This document shows, piece by piece, positions 34,441 to 43,281 of a DNA stretch of 63,103 bases. The stretch spans positions 1 through 63,103 of the forward strand of contig JAGOZX010000006.1 in assembly GCA_018058425.1 (NCBI GenBank), written 5' to 3'. Source of the DNA: Sebaldella sp. GTDB lineage: Bacteria > Fusobacteriota > Fusobacteriia > Fusobacteriales > Leptotrichiaceae. Made by a program: the position numbers and the translations under genes. Numbering within the stretch: the stretch's first letter is position 1; each line of letters opens with the position of its first letter. Under the pieces are notes generated by a model. The model saw only the letters and a program-made list of their open reading frames with translations, had not been told where the DNA came from and did no database searches.

Positions 34441-35313
34441 ATGTTAAGCGAGTATTTAAAAGAGAAAAAGGAAATATTTGAGCTGTATCTTAAAGGCAAA
34501 TTCTCTGAAATTAATCATCCAGAAAGATTAGCAGAAGCTATGGAATATTCAGTTATGAATGGTGGGAAAAGGCTTCGTCCACTGTTAATGTATATGATAG
34601 CTGATATTTTTAAAGCTGATTATAAAAAAATAGAGGATATAGCAGCAGCATTAGAATGCGTTCATTGTTACTCTTTAGTTCATGATGATCTTCCAGCTAT
34701 GGATGATGACATGTACAGAAGGGGCAAACTGACAACTCATATAAAATATGATGAGGCCACTGCAATACTAGCAGGAGACGCATTACTAACTCATGCATTT
34801 AGGATTATTTCATTTTCTTTACAAATAGATGAAGATAAAAAAATAGAAATAATAAAAGTTTTATCTGATTATTCTGGAATAAATGGAATGGTTGGGGGTC
34901 AATATGTGGATATAGAGTCTGAGGGTAAAGATATAAGCTTTGAGACATTAAAGTATATTCATGGGTATAAGACAGGTAAGTTATTAAAGGCGGCTATAGA
35001 AATGCCGTTAATTGGACTTGGAGTTACTGGGAAAGCTAAAGAGGCTTTACTAAGATATTCAGAACTGATTGGTTTATCTTTTCAAATAAAAGATGATCTG
35101 CTAGATATAGAAGGAGAGTTTGAAAAAACTGGAAAGCAATCTAGTGATGAAAAAAATAATAAAACAACATATCCAAAGTTATTTGGTATAGAAGAAACTA
35201 AAAAGATTTTAAATGATTATATAACTGAAGCTAAAAATATAATAAATCAAAATTTTGATAATGGAGAAATATTAATAGAATTAGCTGATTATGTGGGAAA
35301 TAGAGGAGAATAA
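34441..35313 (+). CDS. ispA: Polyprenyl (farnesyl) diphosphate synthase
   Basis: A chain-elongating isoprenoid synthase of 290 residues. The first aspartate-rich motif HDDLPAMDDD (residues 81-90) and the second KDDLLDIEG (217-225) bind Mg-diphosphate. GGKRLRPLLMYM (41-52) is the conserved basic motif. The insertion of two residues in the first motif (DDxxxxD) marks the bacterial FPP/GGPP type. It abuts xseB without a gap, the common xseB-ispA pair. Product chain length cannot be fixed from sequence. Confidence 0.94.
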   Translation: MLSEYLKEKKEIFELYLKGKFSEINHPERLAEAMEYSVMNGGKRLRPLLMYMIADIFKADYKKIEDIAAALECVHCYSLVHDDLPAMDDDMYRRGKLTTHIKYDEATAILAGDALLTHAFRIISFSLQIDEDKKIEIIKVLSDYSGINGMVGGQYVDIESEGKDISFETLKYIHGYKTGKLLKAAIEMPLIGLGVTGKAKEALLRYSELIGLSFQIKDDLLDIEGEFEKTGKQSSDEKNNKTTYPKLFGIEETKKILNDYITEAKNIINQNFDNGEILIELADYVGNRGE

Positions 35314-35317
35314 TATT

Positions 35318-36061
35318 ATGAAGTCAAAATTATTTTTAATAATATCTTTTTTAATTGTAGGTTTAACATCATGTATGACTCTTACAGAATATGAAAAGGT
35401 AGTAAATGCAGGATATAAACAAACAAAAACTTATGAAAATTATGCTGCTTCAAATGATCTGGATCTATTAGAAAAAAAAGATAAAATTTATTTTAATAAT
35501 CTTTCTGATGATGAAAAAAAGGATATCTTTCCAGAATATCCAGAACAGCCTAATGCAGTGAAAAAATTTCTTTATGGTTTTATAAAAATAGACTTTGAAC
35601 AGGAGCCTGTATATTATAAATTAGAAAATGATATTTTCAAAAAAGATGACTATATATTTTTCTTTATAAAAGAAGACAAGTATATGGATAAGAGATCATA
35701 CATGTACATTTCTATAAAGAATAAAAGTAAAAACTGGTTTCACATGGGCGCTGTGGATTTTAAGTCTGGGAATAAACTAGTGAGAATAAATTTTGAAGCT
35801 AAAAAACTAGCAAGTGATACATTTTGGCTAGATAGAACGAGGTCTAAAAGTACAGAAGAATACATAGCTTTTATATTAGAAGACAGTCAAGTAAATGACT
35901 TAGTGGATTTGTTAAATTCAGGAAATACTGTTGATGTAGTACTATATAGTGATTATAGTGATATTAAGAGAACTAGAGAGCTTACAACAAAAGAAAGAGA
36001 AGATATGTTGAAAGTATATAATTTTTATGAACATGATATGGAAGATACAAATAGTGACTAA
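35318..36061 (+). CDS. Unrecognised lipoprotein
   Basis: A 247-residue predicted lipoprotein; the signal ends in the lipobox VGLTSC (Cys19). The mature part is hydrophilic with many Tyr, Lys and Asp. The central YMYISIKNKSKNWFHMGAVD and FWLDRTRSKSTEEYIAF segments look like strands of a beta-fold. No family recognised. The ATG at 35318 follows GAGGAG and lies five bases behind ispA; an earlier in-frame ATG would lie inside ispA. It is likely cotranscribed with ispA and pgeF. Confidence 0.78.
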   Translation: MKSKLFLIISFLIVGLTSCMTLTEYEKVVNAGYKQTKTYENYAASNDLDLLEKKDKIYFNNLSDDEKKDIFPEYPEQPNAVKKFLYGFIKIDFEQEPVYYKLENDIFKKDDYIFFFIKEDKYMDKRSYMYISIKNKSKNWFHMGAVDFKSGNKLVRINFEAKKLASDTFWLDRTRSKSTEEYIAFILEDSQVNDLVDLLNSGNTVDVVLYSDYSDIKRTRELTTKEREDMLKVYNFYEHDMEDTNSD

Positions 36062-36093
36062 AGTTATATATTAACAAAAAAGAGGTGACTGTG

Positions 36094-36843
36094 ATGTTTA
36101 AAGAGATGAAAGATTATTATATAATTGAAGAATTTGAAAAAAATGGAATTATTGCAGTATATTCAAAAAAATCTTTAGGAAATATGTCAGATTATTGTCC
36201 TAGTGATGATGATCAAAAAGAAAATAGAGAAAATCTTTTAAGTGAAATTGGACTATTAGATAGAGAAGTGGTAATGTCGCATCAGACACATACCAATAAT
36301 GTGAAAATAATAGATGAACATGTAACTAATTATGTTTATAACGGAATAGATGCTTTTATAAGTAATAGAAAAGACGTAGCTTTATTTACATTCTATGCTG
36401 ATTGCTTACCGATATTTTCATTTGATATTAAAAATAAAGTAATTGGAGTGGCACATTCTGGATGGCCTGGAACATATAAAGAGATGCAAAAAAGCTTAAT
36501 TACTTCTATGAAAGATAGATTTGGATCAGAACCAAAAGATATATTACTAGCTTTAGGAATTGGAATAGCAAAAAAAGATTATGAAGTTGGATTGGATTTT
36601 TATGAAAAGTTTTCAGAGAAATTTGATTCTGAAATAATAGAAAAATCTTTTTCTTATTGTGATGAAAAAGAGAAATATTATTTTGATAATATAATGTTTA
36701 ATAAAATAATTGCTCTTAGAATGGGAATTCCAGAAGAAAATATTATAATATCTAATGAGAGTACTATGGAAGAAAAATTTCATTCTTTTAGAAGAGATAA
36801 AGAGAAGTCAGGTAGAGCAACTGCAATGATTTCTTTTAAATAG
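36094..36843 (+). CDS. pgeF: YfiH/PgeF-family multicopper-type oxidase (peptidoglycan editing factor)
   Basis: A 249-residue member of the YfiH (Cu-oxidase_4) family. The metal-site residues are His63 in MSHQTHTNNV, Cys104 in ADCLPI and His121 in HSGWPGT. Most members read HAGWRG at the last site, so the proline and the loss of arginine are unusual. In E. coli the family member clears mis-incorporated L-Ser peptidoglycan precursors; other members act as purine nucleoside phosphorylases. The ATG at 36094 follows GAGGTG. Confidence 0.87.
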   Translation: MFKEMKDYYIIEEFEKNGIIAVYSKKSLGNMSDYCPSDDDQKENRENLLSEIGLLDREVVMSHQTHTNNVKIIDEHVTNYVYNGIDAFISNRKDVALFTFYADCLPIFSFDIKNKVIGVAHSGWPGTYKEMQKSLITSMKDRFGSEPKDILLALGIGIAKKDYEVGLDFYEKFSEKFDSEIIEKSFSYCDEKEKYYFDNIMFNKIIALRMGIPEENIIISNESTMEEKFHSFRRDKEKSGRATAMISFK

Positions 36844-36914
36844 TAAACTAAATAATAATTGCAAATACTTAAATTTATCAATTATTTATAGTATTGAAAA
36901 AACTTATAAAAAAC

Positions 36915-36945
36915 TTGACTTGGAGTTAATTCCAGATGATATACT
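36915..36945 (+). promoter_or_regulatory. MerR-type promoter of the aldo/keto reductase gene
   Basis: TTGACT (36915-36920) and TATACT (36940-36945) are separated by 19 bases rather than 17. Within the spacer lies the dyad CTTGGAGTTAATTCCAGA (36919-36936), 14 of 18 positions symmetric. A long spacer filled by a dyad is the hallmark of promoters activated by MerR-family regulators. Such sites commonly precede alcohol dehydrogenase and aldo/keto reductase genes. No merR gene is in the window. Confidence 0.75.
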
Positions 36946-36984
36946 AATTTTATGAACAATATTTATTTCAAGGAGGTAACTTTA

Positions 36985-37968
36985 ATGGAATATGTTAAAT
37001 TAGGAAACACGGGAATGGATATATCAAGAATCTGTCTTGGGTGTATGAGCTTTGGAGATGCCGAAAGATGGCCAACTCATCCATGGGTGCTTAATGAAGA
37101 AGAAAGTAGACTGATCATAAAAAAGGCTCTTGAGCTGGGAATTAATTTTTTTGATACAGCTAATGTATACTCTATTGGAAGAAGTGAAGAGATTATAGGG
37201 AAAGCATTAAAAGATTTTGCAAAACGTGATGAAGTCGTTCTTGCTACAAAGGTGCATGGGAAAATGCATGAAGGTCCAAATGGTAGCGGCCTTTCAAGAA
37301 AATCAATCATGAGTGAGATTGATAAGAGTTTGAAACGTTTGAATACAGATTATGTGGATCTATACATCATTCATCGTTGGGATTATAACACTCCAATTGA
37401 AGAGACAATGGAAGCCCTACATGATATTGTGAAGGCAGGAAAGGCTAGATATATTGGAGCTTCTGCTATGTATGCCTGGCAGTTTCAAAAGGCATTAAAT
37501 GTAGCAGAGAAAAACAATTGGACAAGATTTGTTTCTATGCAAAATCATTATAATCTTATTTATCGTGAAGAAGAAAGAGAAATGTTACCTTTTTGTAAGG
37601 ATCAAAAAATTGCAAGTACACCTTATAGTCCGTTAGCTTCAGGACGTTTATCTCGTGACTGGTCAGAGACAACTAAACGTTTTGAGAGTGATCAGATAGC
37701 AGTTTCAAAATATGGATCAACAGCTGATGCTGATAAATTAGTAGTGGAACGTGTTGCAGAAATAGCACAAAAAAGAGGAGTCCCTCGTACACAAATAGCT
37801 TTGGCTTGGTTATTACAAAAGGATTCAGTGGCAGCTCCTATTATAGGAACCACAAAAATTTCAAATTTAGAAGATGCAGTATCTTCACTAGGAATTAAAT
37901 TAACATCAGAAGAAATAATGTATATGGAAGCTCCATATGTGCCACATCGTATCGTTGGGCATAATTAA
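36985..37968 (+). CDS. Aldo/keto reductase
   Basis: A 327-residue NAD(P)H-dependent oxidoreductase of the YajO/Tas type. The catalytic tetrad is visible: Asp and Tyr in FFDTANVYSIG, Lys in LATKVHG and His in YIIHRWD. The C-terminal cofactor loop is APIIGTTKISNLEDAV. The start at 36985 follows a consensus AGGAGGT. Arg is often CGT (at least nine codons, for example KRD, HRW, RLSRD, ERV, PRT), unlike neighbours that use AGA, so the gene is probably a recent acquisition. The MerR-type promoter suggests induction by electrophiles or aldehydes. Confidence 0.95.
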   Translation: MEYVKLGNTGMDISRICLGCMSFGDAERWPTHPWVLNEEESRLIIKKALELGINFFDTANVYSIGRSEEIIGKALKDFAKRDEVVLATKVHGKMHEGPNGSGLSRKSIMSEIDKSLKRLNTDYVDLYIIHRWDYNTPIEETMEALHDIVKAGKARYIGASAMYAWQFQKALNVAEKNNWTRFVSMQNHYNLIYREEEREMLPFCKDQKIASTPYSPLASGRLSRDWSETTKRFESDQIAVSKYGSTADADKLVVERVAEIAQKRGVPRTQIALAWLLQKDSVAAPIIGTTKISNLEDAVSSLGIKLTSEEIMYMEAPYVPHRIVGHN

Positions 37969-37995
37969 TAGTAAAGTCAGTATTATACAATAGAT

Positions 37996-38040
37996 AAGGA
38001 GATGCTGTGGCATTTTAATAAGACTACAGCATTTTCCTAT
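37996..38040 (+). terminator. Probable terminator of the aldo/keto reductase gene
   Basis: ATGCTGT (38002-38008) pairs with ACAGCAT (38026-38032), with outer AAGGA/TCCT pairing; the T tract is poor. The rest of 37969-38248 is AT-rich with nothing else seen. Confidence 0.5.
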
Positions 38041-38248
38041 TTCTAGTTTATTAGGATAATACCTATTAAAAAAATCGTCTTTACTTTAGGGAATATATAA
38101 AGATTATCAATTTTCTTATTTTTTTATTCTTAAACTGAACAGTCAATCTAAAAAATGTAAATTAAATACTAATTTCACAGTTTTATTTTTTAGAATTAAT
38201 AGTTCTATCTAAAAAGGATAAAAATACAAAGAAATTTAAGATAAATAG

Positions 38249-38277
38249 TTGCTATTTTTTATAAATTTAAGTACAAT
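38249..38277 (+). promoter_or_regulatory. Promoter of the first outer membrane channel gene
   Basis: TTGCTA (38249-38254), a 17-base spacer and TACAAT (38272-38277), 65 bases before the gene. Confidence 0.55.
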
Positions 38278-38341
38278 AGTTTAAGATATAAAGAATATTT
38301 AACTGACATAATATTATAAGGAAAAAAATAGGAGGAATAAT

Positions 38342-39343
38342 ATGAAAAAATTAATAATTTTAACAGCGTTAATGGCAACAGTTTCTATTCTTACATATGC
38401 AGATAATTTAGAAAATATAAAATTTAAATCTGAGTATGGAACAGGTAATTTAGATGATTCAAGTAAAAGATATAGTCAATTTGTAAATGAGTTAAGCGGA
38501 TCAATATCATTGGATGACGAATGGAAAGGTTTAATATTTAATTTTGATATTACTAGACGTGATTTTTTAGATTCAAATAATGAACCTGGTGGTAATACAT
38601 GGGATACGGATTTTAATTTCATGAAAGCATATAAATTGGGAGAAAAAGATTTAGATTTTGTATTTGGTTTTAAATATGGAAATTCTAATAACTTAGCTGT
38701 TACATATTTAGATGGATTAGTTCCTCTAAAACAACTAAATGGTCATGGATACGAAGCATATTTAGGTACTGTAATACCATTTACATTATTTGGACAGCAT
38801 GGAGGACTTACTCCAAGAGTTGTATACTATAATGATGAAGGCTTTTATACAAGAGATTATAAGAATGATGGTACAGCAGGTTGGGGTGGAGACTTTGATA
38901 TAGCTGTAGGTGGTCCAATAGTAACAGGAAAGTATGGAGGAATAGTTTACGGACTTTCACTAAATAACCATTGGAGAAAGGCAACAGATACGAAAAAAAA
39001 TGAACTATCTGACGGGAAAAATTCAGTATACTTAAATTATATTGCTATTTTAACTTATAACTCTCCTAGATTTTATGGTTTTGGATTTGATTTAAATGTA
39101 TTTAATCAGTGGGAAAAACTTACAGGGGATAATCAGAGAAATAATGGTTTTTATGTAGCACCAAAACTTTTATATTCACATACATTTGATACTAGTATAG
39201 GAAAGTTAACAATAAATCCATATGTTAGTTATAATGTAGTAGATGAACAGGATAGACACCTGAATTACTTGAACAAAGAATTTGATTACGCAGGAAATAA
39301 AGAGTTAACTGGTGGAATAGAATTTTCTCTTGATAGAAGATAA
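38342..39343 (+). CDS. Outer membrane channel, KdgM/porin-like (paralogue 1)
   Basis: A 333-residue outer membrane protein. The signal peptide ends ILTYADN; the mature part alternates barrel strands and aromatic girdles (DLDFVFGFKYGN, GLTPRVVYYNDEGFYTRDY, GGIVYGLSLNNHWRKATD, FYGFGFDLNVFNQWEK, LTINPYVSYNV). It closes GGIEFSLDRR, whose Phe is four residues from the end. Size and strand pattern suit a KdgM/NanC-like monomeric oligosaccharide channel, which is inference. It has its own promoter and terminator and is about two-thirds identical to the gene at 42212. The nanE-PTS pair lies between the two. Confidence 0.82.
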   Translation: MKKLIILTALMATVSILTYADNLENIKFKSEYGTGNLDDSSKRYSQFVNELSGSISLDDEWKGLIFNFDITRRDFLDSNNEPGGNTWDTDFNFMKAYKLGEKDLDFVFGFKYGNSNNLAVTYLDGLVPLKQLNGHGYEAYLGTVIPFTLFGQHGGLTPRVVYYNDEGFYTRDYKNDGTAGWGGDFDIAVGGPIVTGKYGGIVYGLSLNNHWRKATDTKKNELSDGKNSVYLNYIAILTYNSPRFYGFGFDLNVFNQWEKLTGDNQRNNGFYVAPKLLYSHTFDTSIGKLTINPYVSYNVVDEQDRHLNYLNKEFDYAGNKELTGGIEFSLDRR

Positions 39344-39396
39344 TATATAAATAAATAAGGACTAAAAAATAGTATTAGATAACTGTAAAAAAATAG

Positions 39397-39440
39397 AAAA
39401 AGACACGGAATTTAGAAATATTTCCATGTCTTTTTTACTT
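39397..39440 (+). terminator. Terminator of the first channel gene
   Basis: A 14-bp stem with one mismatch (39397-39410 with 39422-39435) and a strong T tract. Confidence 0.85.
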
Positions 39441-39496
39441 TTTTTTGAAATAAATATTTATTATAAAAGATTCAAAAATTATTTTCAAAATTAATG

Positions 39497-39524
39497 TTGA
39501 CAAAATTTTTAAATATGGTATAAC
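39497..39524 (+). promoter_or_regulatory. Promoter of nanE-PTS
   Basis: TTGACA (39497-39502), a 16-base spacer and TATAAC (39519-39524). Confidence 0.65.
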
Positions 39525-39529
39525 TTTAT

Positions 39530-39575
39530 TGGAGTGAAATTTCGTTTTTATTTAAAAAAATGGAGCAAAAATTCC
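39530..39575 (+). repeat. Direct repeat in the nanE leader, possible regulator site
   Basis: TGGAGTGAAATTTCG (39530-39544) and TGGAGCAAAAATTCC (39561-39575) agree at 11 of 15 positions. They start 31 bases apart, about three helical turns, just downstream of the promoter. They may be half-sites for the RpiR protein encoded at 43282. Confidence 0.4.
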
Positions 39576-39588
39576 TGAAGGAGAGGAA

Positions 39589-40287
39589 ATGGATAGAAGA
39601 GAGATTGAAAAAATATTAAAAAAGAAACTTATAGTTTCATGTCAAGCTTTAGAAGATGAGCCGCTTCACAGTTCGTTTATAATGGGAAGAATGGCATTAG
39701 CCGCTAAAGAAGGAGGAGCTTCTGGTATAAGAGCAAATACTGTAGAGGATATAAAAGAGATAAAAAAGACAGTTGATTTACCAATTATAGGAATCATAAA
39801 AAAAGAGTATGCGGATTCTGTTGTATATATTACGCCAACACTAAAAGAGATTGATGATCTAGTTAGTGTAGGAGTAGAAATTATAGCTTTAGATGCGACA
39901 CTACGAGCAAGACCAAATAAAGTTGAAATAAATGACTTTTTTAAAGAAATAAAAGAAAAATATCCAAATCAATTATTTATGGCTGATATTGCAACTTTAG
40001 AAGAAGCAAAAAATGCTGAAAAAATAGGATTTGATTTTGTAGGGACAACGCTTCATGGGTATACTGAAAGTACAAGAAACCAAAATATTGCTGATGAAAA
40101 TTTTAAGTTTTTAAAAGAAATATTAGAAAACGTAAAAGTACCAGTAATTGCAGAAGGAAAGATAGATACTCCGGAAAAAGCAAAAATAGTATTAGAAATG
40201 GGAGTAATGTGTGTAGTTGTGGGTGGGGCAATAACAAGACCTCAGCTGATAACTAAGGATTTTATTGAAAGAATAAAAGGAATTTAA
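39589..40287 (+). CDS. nanE: N-acetylmannosamine-6-phosphate 2-epimerase
   Basis: Converts ManNAc-6-P to GlcNAc-6-P. A 232-residue TIM barrel with the NanE motifs [20 protein letters not shown] (residues 15-34), [22 protein letters not shown] (catalytic Lys), [23 protein letters not shown] and [20 protein letters not shown] precedes the ATG. Thirteen bases separate it from the PTS gene. No nanA or nanK is nearby, so the 6-phosphate is probably supplied by the PTS. Confidence 0.95.
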   Translation: MDRREIEKILKKKLIVSCQALEDEPLHSSFIMGRMALAAKEGGASGIRANTVEDIKEIKKTVDLPIIGIIKKEYADSVVYITPTLKEIDDLVSVGVEIIALDATLRARPNKVEINDFFKEIKEKYPNQLFMADIATLEEAKNAEKIGFDFVGTTLHGYTESTRNQNIADENFKFLKEILENVKVPVIAEGKIDTPEKAKIVLEMGVMCVVVGGAITRPQLITKDFIERIKGI

Positions 40288-40300
40288 TAGGAGGAGATTT

Positions 40301-41914
40301 ATGAAGAGTATATTTTCTATTCTACAGAAAATAGGAAGAGCTTTTATGCTGCCAATAGCAGTTTTACCAATGGCAGGGACATTATTAGGAGTGGGTGGAG
40401 CTTTTACAAACCCAACTTTAATATCTACTTATAACTTAAGATTTTTAGAACCAGGACAGCCAATGAATTATTTCTTGGTATTATGTTCAAATGCAGGATC
40501 ATTTGTATTTGGAAACTTACCATTACTATTCGCAGTGGGTATTGCAATAGGATTAGCAAATATCAATAAAGAAACAGCAGCTCTATCAGCTGTATTAGGT
40601 TTTTTACTTTTTCATACAGTAATAAGTACAATATTAGGATTCCAAGGACTTAGTCCTGAAAATGTAACATCTGAAGCTTTTATAGCAGCTGGGAAAAGTG
40701 CGGGACAAGCAGCAGGATTAGCTAGTCTATACACAAGAGAGCTAGGGATATTTACACTTCAAACAGGAGTATTTGGAGGAATAATTTGTGGTATTGTTTC
40801 AGCATTACTAACTAACAAATTTTCTAATGTAGCTTTACCAGATTATTTAGCATTTTTTAGTGGAAATAGATTAGTACCAGTAATGACAATGATAGTTTTT
40901 ATTCCAGTAGCATTTTTATTTCCATTCTTTTGGCCTATAGTATTTAAAGGAATAGTGAGAGCTGGAGAAGCATTCTCATCAATGGGTTATTTTGGTACTT
41001 TTTTATATGGGTTTTCTATGAGATTATTAAATGTTTTTGGATTACACCATGCTATATATCCATTGTTTTGGTATACACCTCTTGGGGGAGTTCAAGAGGT
41101 AGCTGGACAAATGGTAGAAGGAGGACAAAAGATATTCTTTGCTCAGTTAGCAGATCCAAGTGTAAAACATTTTAGTGCATCAGCAACAAGAACAATGACA
41201 GGTGGATTTTTACCTATGATGTTTGGATTACCAGCAGCAGCTTTAGCGATGTATAAAACAGCAGATTTTAAAAATAAAAAATTTGTAAAAGGAATTTTAT
41301 TATCAGCAGCATTAACTTCATTTTTAACAGGTATAACAGAGCCAATAGAGTTTACGTTTTTATTTGTAGCCCCTCCATTATACTTAATACATGCACTTTT
41401 AGAAGGATTATCATATATGCTTATGTATATGCTAAATGTAGCGGTGGGAATAACATTCTCTCGTGGGCTTATTGATTTGACTTTCTTTGGTTTTCTTCAA
41501 GGTATGGCTAAGACATCATATCAATGGATTTTAATATTAGGGCCTGTTTATGCGGTAGTTTATTATTATGTATTCAAATTTATGATTATTAAGTTTAATT
41601 ATGCAACTCCAGGAAGAGAAGGGGCAGAGAATAAACTTTATACAAAAAAGGATTATCAAAGTAAGGTAGGAGAAGATAAATTAATAACAGGTATAGTGGA
41701 AGCTCTAGGAGGAGTGAAAAACTTGAAGAACATAGATGCTTGTATTACTAGATTAAGAGTCACAGTTAAAGATGAAACTTTAGTGGCAAATGATGAAAAA
41801 TGGAAAGAATTAAGTGCCAAAGGAGTTATTCGTTCAGGAAAAGGTATCCAAGTTATATATGGAACACAGGCAGAAATTTATAAAAACAAAATACGTGAAA
41901 AATACGAAATTTAA
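40301..41914 (+). CDS. PTS transporter EIICB, glucose/GlcNAc family
   Basis: A 537-residue sugar permease of the Glc superfamily. The EIIC domain (residues ~1-425) shows FMLPIAVLPMAGTLLGVGGA, GLHHAIYPLFWY and the substrate loop TGITEPIEFTFLF. The EIIB domain (~455-537) has the phosphorylated Cys481 in NIDACITRLRV and ends GIQVIYGTQAE. There is no EIIA domain, so a separate EIIA-Glc is needed. Cotranscription with nanE points to N-acetylmannosamine, or another amino sugar giving ManNAc-6-P, as substrate; this is inference. A terminator follows. Confidence 0.93.
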   Translation: MKSIFSILQKIGRAFMLPIAVLPMAGTLLGVGGAFTNPTLISTYNLRFLEPGQPMNYFLVLCSNAGSFVFGNLPLLFAVGIAIGLANINKETAALSAVLGFLLFHTVISTILGFQGLSPENVTSEAFIAAGKSAGQAAGLASLYTRELGIFTLQTGVFGGIICGIVSALLTNKFSNVALPDYLAFFSGNRLVPVMTMIVFIPVAFLFPFFWPIVFKGIVRAGEAFSSMGYFGTFLYGFSMRLLNVFGLHHAIYPLFWYTPLGGVQEVAGQMVEGGQKIFFAQLADPSVKHFSASATRTMTGGFLPMMFGLPAAALAMYKTADFKNKKFVKGILLSAALTSFLTGITEPIEFTFLFVAPPLYLIHALLEGLSYMLMYMLNVAVGITFSRGLIDLTFFGFLQGMAKTSYQWILILGPVYAVVYYYVFKFMIIKFNYATPGREGAENKLYTKKDYQSKVGEDKLITGIVEALGGVKNLKNIDACITRLRVTVKDETLVANDEKWKELSAKGVIRSGKGIQVIYGTQAEIYKNKIREKYEI

Positions 41915-41924
41915 TATATAAAGT

Positions 41925-41965
41925 AAAAGGACTTATTGCGCTAAGAGGTAAGTCCTTTTGTAATT
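41925..41965 (+). terminator. Terminator of nanE-PTS
   Basis: A perfect 11-bp stem (41925-41935 with 41949-41959) ending in TTTT. Confidence 0.8.
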
Positions 41966-42164
41966 TAAAAATAACATATGTAACACATTAGTAACATAAA
42001 AATTATTGATAAATAATTTTTTAAATAATTTTTTAATAATGGAATTGAATAATCGCTGAAATCATGATAATATGCTAGATGAAGAATTTCTTTATAATAT
42101 TAAATGATAGAAAACTATATTTAGTAAATCAGAATAATAAAATATTTTCTAATTAGTTAAATAG

Positions 42165-42199
42165 TATACTAATTTTCATAATAAAGAAATGATGAAAAT
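42165..42199 (+). promoter_or_regulatory. Promoter region of the second channel gene with inverted repeat
   Basis: TATACT (42165-42170) is the likely -10; the -35 is weak. Directly behind it ATTTTCAT (42172-42179) and ATGAAAAT (42192-42199) form an eight-base inverted repeat with a 12-base spacer. The TTTCA/TGAAA arms resemble RpiR-family operators. The preceding 41966-42160 is plain AT-rich. Confidence 0.5.
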
Positions 42200-42211
42200 A
42201 GGAGGAACAGA

Positions 42212-43210
42212 ATGAAACGATTATTACTTTTAACTGCAATAATAACTGCAATATCAACTTTTACCTTTGCAGATGACTTTGAAGATATAAAATTTAAGTC
42301 TGAATATGGTAAGGGGAACATGAAGGATTCAAAATTAGAGTACACACATCTTGTAAATGACCTGTCAGGAACATTATCACTAGATGATGAGATGAAGGGA
42401 CTAAAGTTTAATTTTAATGTAATTAGACATGATTTTTTAAATCCTAGTGATGATTTTGGTGGTGCTATATGGGATACTGATTTTAATTTCATGAAACAAT
42501 ATAAATTAGGTAGCAAAGATTTAGAATTTATGTTAGGATTTAAATATGGGAATGCTGACGAAATAGGTATTGGATATTTAGATGGGCTAATTCCAGTAAA
42601 ACTAAGAGATGGTCAAGGGTATGAAGGATATTTTGGAACAGTAATTTCATTTAAGATATTTGGACAACATGGAGAGATTACTCCAAGAGTTGTATATTAT
42701 AATGATAAAGATCACTATACAAGGGATTATAAAGATCAAGGAACTGCTGGTTGGGGTGGAGACTTTGATATAGAAATGGGAGGACCAATAGTAAGTGGGA
42801 AATTTGGAGGAGTGTCTTATGGAATTTCACTAAATAATCATTGGAGAAAAGCTACAGATACTAAAGATACCAGTTCTGAGGGAGATAACTCAGTATATTT
42901 AAATTATATAGCTTTTCTAACTTATAAGTCACCAAGATATTATGGTTTTGGACTTGATTTAAACATATATAATCAATGGGAAAAATTTACAGGAGATAAT
43001 CAAAGAAATAATGGGTTCTATGTGGCCCCAAAAGTTTTATATACACATACATTTGATACAAGTATAGGAAAATTAATAGTTAATCCTTACATTAGCTATA
43101 ATGTAATTGATGATCAAACAAGACATTTAAATTATTTAAACAGAAAATATGATTATTCTGGAAATAATGAATTAGCTGGAGGAATAGAATTTTCTCTTGA
43201 TAGAAGATAG
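42212..43210 (+). CDS. Outer membrane channel, KdgM/porin-like (paralogue 2)
   Basis: A 332-residue outer membrane protein collinear with the one at 38342. The signal peptide ends TFTFADD. It shares IKFKSEYG, the WDTDFNFMK block, GQHGEITPRVVYYND, GTAGWGGDFDI, SLNNHWRKATDTK, WEKFTGDNQRNNGFYVAPK and the GGIEFSLDRR ending. Differences concentrate in short segments that would be external loops, such as DHYTRDYKDQG and TKDTSSEG, so the two may differ in specificity. GGAGGA precedes the start. It has its own promoter region with a possible RpiR site and lies just before the rpiR gene. Confidence 0.82.
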   Translation: MKRLLLLTAIITAISTFTFADDFEDIKFKSEYGKGNMKDSKLEYTHLVNDLSGTLSLDDEMKGLKFNFNVIRHDFLNPSDDFGGAIWDTDFNFMKQYKLGSKDLEFMLGFKYGNADEIGIGYLDGLIPVKLRDGQGYEGYFGTVISFKIFGQHGEITPRVVYYNDKDHYTRDYKDQGTAGWGGDFDIEMGGPIVSGKFGGVSYGISLNNHWRKATDTKDTSSEGDNSVYLNYIAFLTYKSPRYYGFGLDLNIYNQWEKFTGDNQRNNGFYVAPKVLYTHTFDTSIGKLIVNPYISYNVIDDQTRHLNYLNRKYDYSGNNELAGGIEFSLDRR

Positions 43211-43219
43211 AAATATTAT

Positions 43220-43256
43220 AAACTCTCTCTTAACTAATATCAAGAGAGAGTTTATA
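43220..43256 (+). terminator. Hairpin between the second channel gene and rpiR
   Basis: A perfect 12-bp stem (43220-43231 with 43242-43253) followed by a short T-rich stretch. The weak T run may permit read-through into rpiR. Confidence 0.6.
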
Positions 43257-43281
43257 TTAAGGGAATATAGGAGAGAAAATA

